NCBI RefSeq assembly: GCF_012933505.1 | Contig: NZ_JABBNB010000003.1 | Span: 62,001-126,000, forward strand | Reading direction: 5' to 3' | Source of the DNA: Gordonia asplenii | GTDB taxonomy: Bacteria > Actinomycetota > Actinomycetes > Mycobacteriales > Mycobacteriaceae | DNA: 64,000 nucleotides | Shown here: positions 55,504 to 63,346 of the stretch, piece after piece | Numbering within the stretch: position 1 is the stretch's first letter | Layout of the letters: each line of letters starts with the position of its first letter | Notes under the pieces: generated by a model | The model's database searches: none | What the model was told of the DNA's origin: nothing | The model's input: only the letters and a program-made list of their open reading frames with translations | Program-made: the position numbers and the translations under genes

Positions 55504-57132
55504 ATGGCGTCGAGCCTGCTAACCGTCGTCGTTGAACCGTCGGGCGAGTTGATCTGCGGAGTTCGCTCTCCGAAGGGTCGTCCGCTCGAATTGAGTGGCC
55601 GGGCCGCCGACATCGAACCCCGAGTGCGCGGCGACAACATGCTGTGCGACAACGAAGCGTTGGTGAACAATGCGTGGGCGGCGGCGAAGTTCTTTCAGGC
55701 TGAAGCGGAGGAGATCGACGAGAAGCTGAAGTCTGACTATCTCAAGCAGCTCAAATCGCATAAGGCGACGGTGACCACGATTGTTACCCTGATCGATGGA
55801 CTCACCGATATCACGCGCGAAGGTTGGTGCTCCGGCTGCTACAACTACACGTCTCATCGCCAAGTCGCACGTGAATCCGCATCGTTTCGAGTCTATTTGT
55901 GCGAATATTGCGGATCACCGACGATGGGCTGTGCGGCGCGCAATTGCACGAGCATGGCAACAACCGATTCGGGAAGTTCACGTATCCCGAAGTTCTGCGG
56001 CGAGCATCGCCACGACATCCCCAGCTTCGAGCGGGCGAGCGATACGATCCCGACGCTGCACGGCTACCGGTCCCTTCTCGAGTTCGACAAACCGAACCTC
56101 GCGAAAGGCTCGAAACTGGTCGCCGCCGGGGTACTTACCGCCGGCGTCCTCAGCGGTGCGGCGTTCATGGCGGCGCCCGCGATCGGCGGTGCGATCGGGA
56201 ATTTGATGTTGGGCTACTCGGGTGCGGTCGCGACCAACGCCGGGTTGGCGGTGCTCGGCGGCGGATCTGTAGCCGCTGGAGGGCTTGGGATGGCTGGCGG
56301 CACCGCAGTCGTCGCGGCTATGGGCGCGGCCTTGGGCGCAGGTCTCGGCGCGAATGTGACCAGTGCCTATGTCAGCGAGGACAGTTCGTTCGATATCGAG
56401 AACATCATTCCGGGTTCGGGTGGGACGCCGGTCGTCATCGCCCGGGGTTTCAACACGGAGAAGAGCCCCAACTGGCATGAGGCTGTCGCGCTGGCGCAAA
56501 AGCGCTACCCCACGTCACCGGTCTTTGTGGTGACGTGGGGAAGTAAGGAATTGAAGACCCTTGCGGCATTCTTCGTCAAGAACGTTGGAACTCAACAGGC
56601 GATGCAAGCAGCGGGTGTAGCGGCCGCGCATGCCAGCAAAGCCGCTGCGAAGAAGCTGACGCCGTTGGCGCCGGCTTTCATCGCCGCCAGTCTTGTCAAG
56701 AATCCGTGGCATACCGCCAAAGTTCGCGCGGATCGGACAGGCGTCGCTCTCGCGGGACTGATCGCACGTACCGACGCGAAGGAGTACGTCCTCATCGGCC
56801 ACAGCTTGGGTGCGCGCGTGATGGTGACCGCCGCTGAGACCTTGAAAACCGATAAGAAGGCTCCGAAGATCGAGGCTATTCACCTGTTGGGTGCCGCCGT
56901 CGGACAGAACCGATCGTGGCGTCAGCTGAAAGATGCGGTCAAGACTCAGGTATTCAACTATCATTCCGCGAACGACGCCGTTCTGAAATACCTTTACACC
57001 GCGGCGATGGGTGGAAGCGTTGCGATCGGGCGCAAAGGAATTGGCGCGCCATACGAGAACCTTGTCGACTGCGACGTCTCCGACGAGGTCGGTGGTCATT
57101 CGGAGTACTTCAGAAAAGTGACTTTGAAGTGA
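55504..57132 (+). CDS. DUF726/TMCO4-like alpha/beta hydrolase with zinc-ribbon and membrane segment
   Basis: 542 aa from ATG 55504 (GGAG at 55495-55498); an upstream ATG at 55384 is less likely. Three parts: a soluble N-terminus with seven Cys between residues 109 and 165 (WCSGC, CEYCG, GC, NC, FCGEH), probably two zinc sites; a glycine/alanine-rich hydrophobic stretch about 203-285 that can form a membrane hairpin; and an alpha/beta hydrolase with GHSLG (Ser434), a candidate acid Asp491 (SANDAV) and candidate His near the end (GGHSEYF). Similar to the DUF726/TMCO4 group, whose substrates are unknown. GC is lower than in neighbours, hinting at transfer. Effector or lipid hydrolase are possibilities. 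Confidence 0.75.
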   Translation: MASSLLTVVVEPSGELICGVRSPKGRPLELSGRAADIEPRVRGDNMLCDNEALVNNAWAAAKFFQAEAEEIDEKLKSDYLKQLKSHKATVTTIVTLIDGLTDITREGWCSGCYNYTSHRQVARESASFRVYLCEYCGSPTMGCAARNCTSMATTDSGSSRIPKFCGEHRHDIPSFERASDTIPTLHGYRSLLEFDKPNLAKGSKLVAAGVLTAGVLSGAAFMAAPAIGGAIGNLMLGYSGAVATNAGLAVLGGGSVAAGGLGMAGGTAVVAAMGAALGAGLGANVTSAYVSEDSSFDIENIIPGSGGTPVVIARGFNTEKSPNWHEAVALAQKRYPTSPVFVVTWGSKELKTLAAFFVKNVGTQQAMQAAGVAAAHASKAAAKKLTPLAPAFIAASLVKNPWHTAKVRADRTGVALAGLIARTDAKEYVLIGHSLGARVMVTAAETLKTDKKAPKIEAIHLLGAAVGQNRSWRQLKDAVKTQVFNYHSANDAVLKYLYTAAMGGSVAIGRKGIGAPYENLVDCDVSDEVGGHSEYFRKVTLK

Positions 57133-57183
57133 TCGAAAGCGCCGTCGTCTCAGTCGTTGACCGTCGACCGGGAAACACGTGGC

Positions 57184-57672
57184 TCATCCCTCGCCTGCGT
57201 CCAGCCTGTCGGCGACGTCTTGCGGAAAGCCTCCTGTCGCCAACGGGCCCCAGCTGGTCGGCGTGATCCTGATCAGCGACTTTCCCTGGATCCGCATCGC
57301 GGCTCGATACTCGTCCCAGTCGGAGTGTTCGCCGGCGATCGATCGGAAGTAGTCGACCAGCGCGTCCTCTGCGTCGGGCATATCGAGTACTGCCGCGGTA
57401 CCGTCGACCTGCACCCACGGGCCGTTCCATTCATCGGAGAGCACGCAGACGCTCACGGTGGGAATGCGTCGAGCGTTCACGACCTTCGCCCGGCCCGGAT
57501 AGGTCGCGATGACGATGCGTCCCAGCTCGTCGATGCCCGCGGTGACCGGGGACAACTGCGGAGAACCATTTGCGCGCACCGTCTGCAGAATCATTCGGTG
57601 ACGCGGCTTCAAGAAGTCGATCAGTTCGGCGAGCTCGACGGTCGTGGCAGTGGCGATTGTGCGTGGCATCAC
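57184..57672 (-). CDS. PPOX-class F420-dependent oxidoreductase-like protein
   Basis: 162 aa. Split-barrel flavin/deazaflavin protein: HRMILQTVRANGSPQLSPV, IVIATYPGRAKVVNARR, VSVCVLSDEWNGPWVQVDGT, typical of the FDOR-B/PPOX group. Reduces an unknown substrate with F420H2 or FMN. ATG 57672 or 57669. Converges with the DUF726-like gene and diverges from the J-domain gene. Confidence 0.87.
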   Translation of the reverse strand: MMPRTIATATTVELAELIDFLKPRHRMILQTVRANGSPQLSPVTAGIDELGRIVIATYPGRAKVVNARRIPTVSVCVLSDEWNGPWVQVDGTAAVLDMPDAEDALVDYFRSIAGEHSDWDEYRAAMRIQGKSLIRITPTSWGPLATGGFPQDVADRLDAGEG

Positions 57673-57885
57673 ACCACCCTAGTCACTGCGGTCTGTCCGC
57701 AATGGTCAAGAGGGGACGGCCGACAGGGGGCGGCCGAGCTCTGCGCTCGTCGCGGCTGGAATGTTCCCGGATCGGCCAGGTGTCAGTGCGAACGCGCGCT
57801 TGTCCGCGCCTTCGGGGACCATCTCAGCGCTGCATAGCTCGAGTCCATCGAATGACCTACATTGCTCGGTCCACTTGCCAAATCT

Positions 57886-57908
57886 GTTTTAGTCGATCAG
57901 ACTAAAAC
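57886..57908. promoter_or_regulatory. NrtR-type inverted repeat before the J-domain/pseudokinase gene
   Basis: GTTTTAGTC and GACTAAAAC, perfect 9-bp arms around GATCA, 2 nt before the ATG at 57911. The half-site TAGTC-N5-GACTA fits the palindromes bound by NrtR regulators, and a NrtR-like protein is encoded 4 kb downstream. Overlapping the ribosome-binding region, it could block transcription or the start itself. No second copy was found in the window. Confidence 0.62.
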
Positions 57909-57910
57909 CT

Positions 57911-58951
57911 ATGAACGAGACGACCCAAGCCTTCGAGACGATCGAAACGGCCACGCGCCCAACCGATCTCTTCGGCACAGCCGTGGATGCGGGTGCACGT
58001 ACCGAGGCGCGGCGTGAGTACCACCGGTTGATCGCACTGGTTCACCCCGACGTCGTAAACAGACGTGACTGCGGGCGAGCGACCGTCGTGATCGGCAAGC
58101 TGATCCGCCTGTATCGACAGTGGGAAGAAACCGGCGCGACGTCGGGGACCACATTGGTCGGCGATCGTCACCTGTATACGTTCGGCGGAACCGGGATCGT
58201 CGGATCGGTTGCCGACGTCTATCGCGGCAGCAGCGACGACGGCGAGGGAGTCGTTGTGAAGATCCCGCGCAAGCCATCGTCGAACGCGCTCATGGATGCC
58301 GAGCGCGACGCCTTGATCGACATTCAGGCGTCTGGTGGCGACGGCAACGACTGGTTGCGTCACTATTTCCCGCGGTTCGTCGATCGGATCGGCCATCAGG
58401 ATCCGACGACGCGCGAACGTCGAAGCATCAACGTGCTCAACGACATTGGCACATCGTTCGTGACGCTCGCCGACGTCCGCGCCGCCTATCCGGACGGCCT
58501 CGATCCCCGCGACTACGCGTGGATGCATCGTCGCCTGCTCCGGGCGTTGGCCGCGGCACATCGCGCCGGATGGGCGCACACCGCACTGACCGCCGACAAC
58601 GTGCTCATCGAGCCGGAGCGACACGGCGTTGTGGTGGCGGGTTGGTCGTACGCGACGAGGATCGGCGACGTGCCGCCGCTCGCCGCGCTTGCCGAGCGGC
58701 CGCCGGAAGCGGCGTCGATGCAGCCGGTGACCGCGGGCTGGGATGTCTACATGGCGCATGGGTTGATGCTCGACACGCTGCGATCGCAGACGCCGAAGAG
58801 GTTGCGCAGCTTCGCCGATGGATGTCGACAGAAGAATCCGCAACACCGGCCCGACGCCGTCGACTTGCTCAGCGAGTTCGACGACCTCCTCGAGAACCTG
58901 TACGGGCGCAGACGATTTCGGCAGTTCGCGATGCCGGCATCGGCTGGCTGA
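57911..58951 (+). CDS. J-domain fused to a pseudokinase
   Basis: 346 aa. Residues about 17-75 form a J-like domain: DLFG, RREYHRLIALVHPDVV with the HPD motif at 47-49 that stimulates Hsp70 ATPase. From about 85 a protein-kinase fold: glycine loop GGTGIVGSVADVYRG, VAIK-type lysine in GVVVKIPRK, then catalytic-loop position HTALTADNVLI where the HRD Asp is Ala, and the DFG position reads AGW. Two key residues are lost, so it is probably a pseudokinase scaffold. No good ribosome-binding site is seen because the operator abuts the start. First gene of the accessory set with vWA, AdSS-like and NrtR-like genes. Confidence 0.8.
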   Translation: MNETTQAFETIETATRPTDLFGTAVDAGARTEARREYHRLIALVHPDVVNRRDCGRATVVIGKLIRLYRQWEETGATSGTTLVGDRHLYTFGGTGIVGSVADVYRGSSDDGEGVVVKIPRKPSSNALMDAERDALIDIQASGGDGNDWLRHYFPRFVDRIGHQDPTTRERRSINVLNDIGTSFVTLADVRAAYPDGLDPRDYAWMHRRLLRALAAAHRAGWAHTALTADNVLIEPERHGVVVAGWSYATRIGDVPPLAALAERPPEAASMQPVTAGWDVYMAHGLMLDTLRSQTPKRLRSFADGCRQKNPQHRPDAVDLLSEFDDLLENLYGRRRFRQFAMPASAG

Positions 58952-58984
58952 GCCCCATCCGCGTGCAACGTTCGCGGGTGAGCC

Positions 58985-59345
58985 CCCATCCGCTGGTTGA
59001 GTAGCCGCCGAGGCGCTAGCCGAGGCGGCGTATCGAAGCCCCGCCCGCTGGTTGAGCCATGGTTGAGCCGGGGCGACGAGTGCAGGCGCGAACTTGCCTG
59101 CTGGTTGAGCCGGGGCGACGAGTGCAGCGAGGCGCGCACTTGCCTGCTGGTTGAGCCGGGCACGAGCGCAGCGAGACGCGAACTTGCCTGCTGGTTGAGC
59201 CGGGCACGACGAGCGCAGCGAGACGCGAACCTGCCCGCTGGTTGAGCTGGGACCGGGCGAGTGCAGCGAGACGCGAATTTGCCTGCTGGTTGAGCCGGGC
59301 CCGACGAGCGCAGCGAGACGCGCCCGAGTCGAAACCAACCAGCCA
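58985..59345. repeat. Dispersed repeat block, seven or more GCTGGTTGAG units (58952-59380 gap)
   Basis: The gap between the J-domain and vWA genes is filled with units of about 45-50 nt: GCTGGTTGAGCCGGGCACGA, GAGCGCAGCGAGACGCGAAC, CTTGCCT, repeated head to tail and ending in GCCCGAGTCGAAACCAACC. First unit (about 58990) carries TTGAGTAGCCGCCGAGGCG. No gene. Long reading frames across it are artefacts of the repeat. Confidence 0.92.
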
Positions 59346-59380
59346 CAACAAATCAGCCACCAAAAGAAGGGAAAGAGAAG

Positions 59381-60337
59381 ATGGGATACGGATACTGGGA
59401 CGACGACACCTACAAGGCGGCCGCTACCTTCCGCAAGGCGCGCGGTGACGACGACTTCGGCTACAGCGACGCGACCATGAACAAGAGCCGCGACGAATGG
59501 AAGGCGCACCCCACCCTCGACCCCAAGGGTGTCGTACGCGAGTCGCGGGACTCTGACGGTCACCCGACATCGTTGCCGATCGCGGTCCTGTTCGACGTCA
59601 CCGGATCGATGGGCGTCGTGCCCCGGATCATGCAGAGCAAGCTCGCCAAGCTGCACGGCTTGTTGCAGCGCAAGGGGTACGCCGACGATCCGCAGATAAT
59701 GTTCGGTGGGATCGGCGACGCCGACAGCGATCGTGTGCCGCTACAGATTGGGCAATTCGAGTCAGGCAACGCGATGGACGAACAGTTGCGCAACATCTTC
59801 CTGGAGGGCATGGGCGGTGGCCAGAAGTCCGAAAGCTATGAATTGGCAGCATATTTCATGGCACGGCACATCGTCACCGACGCGTGGGACAAGCGTGGTC
59901 AGAAGGGCTATCTATTCATCATCGGCGACGAGCTGAACAAGTCGAGGCTGTCGGCGAAGGCGGTGCGTGTGGTCATCGGCGACGACGTGCCCCAGGATGT
60001 CAGCGTCGAGTCGGTGTACCGGGAGCTGCAGCGAAAGTGGAATGTCTACTTCGTGCTGCCCAATCAGTCGTATTACTACGACGATTCGGAGATCGCGGAC
60101 CACTGGCGCGGGCTGCTCGGGGAGCGGCTGCTGATGCTCGACGACCCGGCCGCGGTGTGCGAGTTGATCGCGCTGACGGTTGGGATCGGTGAGGACCGGG
60201 TCGACCTCGACGCCGGCCTGGCAGACCTCCGCGACGTGAGCACGGCGACCGAGACGGCGGCGGTGGGCAAAGCGCTGGCGGTGGTGAAGCCCAGATCGGG
60301 GCGGTCGCAGGCGACCTTGCCGGCCCCGCTGGTGTAG
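59381..60337 (+). CDS. von Willebrand factor A domain protein
   Basis: 318 aa. ATG 59381 preceded by GGGAAAGAGAAG. Residues about 50-270 are vWA: MIDAS-like LFDVTGSMGVVPRIMQ (Asp-x-Thr-Gly-Ser), GIGDADSDRVPLQIGQFESG and LFIIGDELNKSRL. N-terminal GYGYWDDDTYKAAATFRKAR is Tyr/Asp-rich and resembles openings of other stand-alone bacterial vWA proteins. Likely a metal-dependent protein-binding scaffold in the cytoplasm. Separated from neighbours by repeat blocks but same strand and same accessory set. Confidence 0.88.
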   Translation: MGYGYWDDDTYKAAATFRKARGDDDFGYSDATMNKSRDEWKAHPTLDPKGVVRESRDSDGHPTSLPIAVLFDVTGSMGVVPRIMQSKLAKLHGLLQRKGYADDPQIMFGGIGDADSDRVPLQIGQFESGNAMDEQLRNIFLEGMGGGQKSESYELAAYFMARHIVTDAWDKRGQKGYLFIIGDELNKSRLSAKAVRVVIGDDVPQDVSVESVYRELQRKWNVYFVLPNQSYYYDDSEIADHWRGLLGERLLMLDDPAAVCELIALTVGIGEDRVDLDAGLADLRDVSTATETAAVGKALAVVKPRSGRSQATLPAPLV

Positions 60338-60379
60338 CAGATCGGCTTCTATGTTGGGCAGGTCGACCCATCTCGCTCT

Positions 60380-60565
60380 CCGAGTAGGTCAAGCGAGCTC
60401 GCGAGCTTGACCGTATCGAGGAGCCGCAACCCGCAGTCGGAACCCAGACACCCCCTCCCGACGGTTGAGTAGGCCGGCCGAGCGAAGCGAGACGTGCCCT
60501 TCTGCTGGTTGAGTAGGCCCGCCGAGCGAAGCGAGACGCGCCGTATCGAAACCCCGCAACTCGAC
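60380..60565. repeat. Dispersed repeat block before the AdSS-like gene (60338-60676 gap)
   Basis: Contains the GTCAAGC/GCTTGAC hairpin (60387-60410), two GGTTGAGTAGGCC units with GAGCGAAGCGAGACG, and CGCCGTATCGAAACCCCGCAA. No gene is seen. The following 100 nt are unique leader of the next gene. Confidence 0.88.
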
Positions 60566-60609
60566 CTCGCCCCGCAACCCGACCTCGCCCAGGAAACCGC
60601 TCTCACCCG

Positions 60610-60641
60610 ACGCCGGGCCAGACGAGGGGCCGGCCCGGCGT
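60610..60641. promoter_or_regulatory. Hairpin in the leader of the AdSS-like gene
   Basis: 10-bp perfect arms ACGCCGGGCC and GGCCCGGCGT around 12 nt, ending 35 nt before the ATG at 60677. Possible attenuator or end of a small upstream transcript; no T tract follows. Confidence 0.45.
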
Positions 60642-60676
60642 CCTACCCGCGACCACCACAAGGAAAGGACCAACAA

Positions 60677-61951
60677 ATGACCCCGTTCGCCGACAACGAC
60701 ATCATCGTCATCGACCTCGGATTCGGCGACGCAGGGAAAGGCGCCACCGTCGACTACCTCTGTTCACCCGACGCCGACCTCAACGTCTCCGCCGTGGTCA
60801 GATTCAACGGTGGGGCCCAAGCCGCGCACAACGTCGTCGTCGACGGGCGGCATCACACGTTCTCGCAGTTCGGGTCGGGAACCTTCTCCGGGGTCTCGAC
60901 GATCCTGAGCAGGTACATGCTCGTCGAACCGTTCGCACTTGCGGGCGAGGCTCGCCAATTGGAGGAGTTGGGTGTTCCAAATCCGTTGTCGCTCATCCAC
61001 ATCGACAAGCGTGCGTTGGTGACCACACCGTTTCACATCATGATGAACCGAGCGAAGGAGGATCGACGCGGGGACGCACGGCACGGATCTTGCGGCAAGG
61101 GAATCGGCGAGACGGTTGCATTCAGTCTGGACTTTCCCGACGATGCCCTACGCGTAGGTGACTGCGCATACCCAAACATCATGCGGCGCAAGCTGACTGC
61201 GATGTCGGACTGGTGCTCGCCGACCGTCGGCTGGATGATGCCCAGCATCGACGACATCATCGACGTCTACCTGGAGTTCGCGGCGACGGTCAGAATGTCC
61301 GACGACGGCGACCTCGCGGAGTTCGCCAACCGGGGCCGTTTGATCTTCGAAGGTGCTCAGGGAGTATTGCTCGATGAATGGCGAGGCTTTCACCCGCACA
61401 CGACATGGTCGACGGTGGAGCCGAGCAACGCGAGGTCCATGATCCGCGAATTGGGTAGGGAGCCTTACGTTCTCGGCGTGACGCGGACGTATACGACGCG
61501 CCACGGTGCGGGGCCGATGCCGTCGGAGCGGGCCGAGCTCGACGCCGTCCTGCCCGAGCCGCATAACGGCGTCGGGCAGTACCAGGGCGCATTCCGAGTC
61601 GGTGACCTTGATCTGGTGATGCTGCGGTACGCCGTCGACGTCTGCGACGGCGTGCACGGTGTGGCGGTGACACATCTCGATGCGGTCGGGCGTGCGGGTG
61701 TGGTGGACGAGTATCCCGGTCTCGGGAAGCGAATCGCATTGGGGCGCTGGCAGGACCTGGAGTATCAGCAACAGTTGACGGATCAGTTGGTTGAGGTGGT
61801 GCCGGTAGTCGGCGAGTCGTCGACCGATTCCGATGCGGTCGTTGCGCTGATTGAGGAGGCGACGCAGGCGTCGGCGGTGTTGGTTGCCGACGGCCCGGAC
61901 CGAAGTGACCGCCGAGTGCTAGACCTACGCCCCACCTCGACGGACGAGTAG
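60677..61951 (+). CDS. Divergent adenylosuccinate synthetase-like protein
   Basis: 424 aa from ATG 60677 (AGGAAAGG upstream). AdSS fold: DLGFGDAGKGATVDYL corresponds to WGDEGKGKIVDLL (catalytic Asp kept, following Glu changed to Ala); RFNGGAQAAHNVVV corresponds to RFQGGNNAGHTLV (catalytic His kept, NAGHT to QAAHN); IFEGAQGVLLDEWRGFHPHT resembles the [20 protein letters not shown] region; EPYVLGVTRTYTTRHGAGP aligns with the GTP-binding loop TRVGSGP. Family reaction is ligase of aspartate to a 6-oxopurine nucleotide using GTP. The altered IMP loop suggests a different nucleotide, so this is unlikely to be the housekeeping purA. Sits between vWA and NrtR-like genes. Confidence 0.82.
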   Translation: MTPFADNDIIVIDLGFGDAGKGATVDYLCSPDADLNVSAVVRFNGGAQAAHNVVVDGRHHTFSQFGSGTFSGVSTILSRYMLVEPFALAGEARQLEELGVPNPLSLIHIDKRALVTTPFHIMMNRAKEDRRGDARHGSCGKGIGETVAFSLDFPDDALRVGDCAYPNIMRRKLTAMSDWCSPTVGWMMPSIDDIIDVYLEFAATVRMSDDGDLAEFANRGRLIFEGAQGVLLDEWRGFHPHTTWSTVEPSNARSMIRELGREPYVLGVTRTYTTRHGAGPMPSERAELDAVLPEPHNGVGQYQGAFRVGDLDLVMLRYAVDVCDGVHGVAVTHLDAVGRAGVVDEYPGLGKRIALGRWQDLEYQQQLTDQLVEVVPVVGESSTDSDAVVALIEEATQASAVLVADGPDRSDRRVLDLRPTSTDE

Positions 61952-61976
61952 GGACCAGCCGCGAAGCGGTGGTCCC
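61951..61976 (+). terminator. Hairpin after the AdSS-like gene
   Basis: GGGACCAGCCGC and GCGGTGGTCCC with a GAA loop and one bulge, starting at the stop codon, then CGTAATCGAGACCCC, which resembles the tail of the dispersed repeat. GC-rich, no T tract. Confidence 0.5.
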
Positions 61977-62064
61977 GTAATCGAGACCCCAGTTAGCCAA
62001 GCACTAAGCGCGACGACGTCCGCCAACGACACGCCTGACCACCGAACATCCAATCCATCACGAA

Positions 62065-62721
62065 ATGTTGCATGATCAGCCTGTGGAACAGTCAGTCGTC
62101 TCAGTGGACGTATTAGCCCTTCGATTCGGCAACCCCGAACCAGGCCAACTGCGTTTCGCGGTCACCCCGCGCCTGGTAGAGCCGTTCAAAGGGGAGACGG
62201 CTTTGCCAGGCGTTTTGCTGCGAGCAGGGGAGCGCCTGAACGATGCTGCGCGTCGGGCGGTGGCGACAAAGCTTGGCATCCCCGACGACGCTATTGTGGC
62301 GACCGGCCAGCTTGTCGTGTTCGACGAGCCAAACCGAGACCCGCGTGGTCCCACGCTGTCGGTGGCGATGTGGGCAGTGATCCGGCCGGAATCGTTCATC
62401 GCAACGGGAAAAATCGAGGTCGAATGGCGGTCGTTCGAAGCGGTTGGCGAGTTGGCGTTCGACCACTCCCGGATCGTCGCCGAGGCTCGACAGATACTCG
62501 CAACACGCATGCTGTGGCAAGACCTCGGGTTTACGCGTGCAATCCTAGGAGAACGGTTTCCGGCTACAACCGCCGTGGCGGTCACCGCGGCGCTGAACGG
62601 AGTCAGACCAGACCAGGGAAACTTGAATCGAACGATGAGACGTATACCGGGGCTACGACGAACCGAGGAGCATCTTCAGGTTAGGGAGACCGGACGTCCG
62701 TCAGCAGTGTGGACGTGGTAG
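62065..62721 (+). CDS. NrtR-like regulator: degenerate Nudix domain plus C-terminal winged helix
   Basis: 218 aa from ATG 62065 (GTG 62083 possible). N-terminal Nudix fold: VDVLALRFGNPEPGQLRFAV, PFKGETALPGVLLRAGERL. The Nudix box is damaged: the REUXEE segment reads RAVATK, so hydrolysis is unlikely and the domain is probably a ligand sensor, as in NrtR. The C-terminal region (about residues 145-215) looks like the NrtR winged helix, ending RETGRPSAVWTW (compare the grPa-x-x-y ending). NrtR proteins sense ADP-ribose or related NAD metabolites and repress NAD genes. A matching operator lies at 57886-57908. Confidence 0.8.
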   Translation: MLHDQPVEQSVVSVDVLALRFGNPEPGQLRFAVTPRLVEPFKGETALPGVLLRAGERLNDAARRAVATKLGIPDDAIVATGQLVVFDEPNRDPRGPTLSVAMWAVIRPESFIATGKIEVEWRSFEAVGELAFDHSRIVAEARQILATRMLWQDLGFTRAILGERFPATTAVAVTAALNGVRPDQGNLNRTMRRIPGLRRTEEHLQVRETGRPSAVWTW

Positions 62722-62787
62722 ATCTGTTCCAGGACCGCAACGAGCCGAACGGCGGACGTTAGCACCGGACAAGTTGAGAGGTACGAA

Positions 62788-63033
62788 ATGGCGTACGTAC
62801 GTTCATTCTCCCAAGCTAAAGACACGGGGTCGCGGTCACGAACTGAGGTAGATGCGACATACGTAATCGTCTCGGATAAGAATCGTGGGACGATGGTGAA
62901 GATCGCCACATATGGATCTGATGCTCGACAATCCGGCCCGAAGTCAAGTCAGGTTTTCGAACTTGACCTAGCGGGCGCGGAGGCGCTCATAGCGATACTT
63001 CGACAAGCGTTTCCAGGATTAACGCCGCGGTAA
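62788..63033 (+). CDS. Small hypothetical protein
   Basis: 81 aa. ATG 62788 has GAGAGG 8 nt upstream, supporting a real gene. Predicted strand-strand-helix: DATYVIVSDKNRGTMVKIAT, then SSQVFELDLAGAEALIAILR. Family not recognised. Base composition is lower in GC than upstream genes. Followed by a hairpin. Confidence 0.6.
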   Translation: MAYVRSFSQAKDTGSRSRTEVDATYVIVSDKNRGTMVKIATYGSDARQSGPKSSQVFELDLAGAEALIAILRQAFPGLTPR

Positions 63034-63050
63034 TCCCGTGTTGAGAGCGG

Positions 63051-63067
63051 GGCGCCTGACAGGCGCC
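63051..63067. terminator. Hairpin after the small hypothetical gene
   Basis: GGCGCCT-GAC-AGGCGCC, 7-bp arms, 17 nt after the stop at 63033; T-rich tail is poor. The rest of the 63034-63346 gap shows no gene I can support and no repeat. Confidence 0.5.
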
Positions 63068-63346
63068 TGGGTGTTCGGCCGCGGCGAAGGCTCCAATCGC
63101 CGGGGGGCGCTTCATCCGGAAGTATGGACGTGCGTGTGTGCCGTCACACATGCACGCCGTGGCGACATCAGACGAACATCGACGGTGGCTGACCTGGCAT
63201 TGAAGTCCGCTCTCGATCAGTAAGGAAAGCGTCGATGACTCATATACCGGGGACATCGCGCCTCAGTTCGCTGATCCGTTCGTCCTAACGGATGAATATT
63301 GTTCTGACGCAATAGATCGCGCGCTGGCCGTCGGTACAACTTTTTC

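Noticed and set aside
57902..59656. 584-codon minus-strand frame over the J-domain gene and repeat block
   Set aside because: Contains repeated Ala/Arg segments from the dispersed repeat and no motif; antisense to two recognisable proteins.
61990..62015. Second NrtR-type site (TTAG...CTAA) before the Nudix gene
   Set aside because: Spacing is 7 instead of 9 nt and the inner TC/GA bases are missing.
63038..63223. 61-codon frame after the small hypothetical gene
   Set aside because: No ribosome-binding site, starts within the hairpin region and has no recognisable features.
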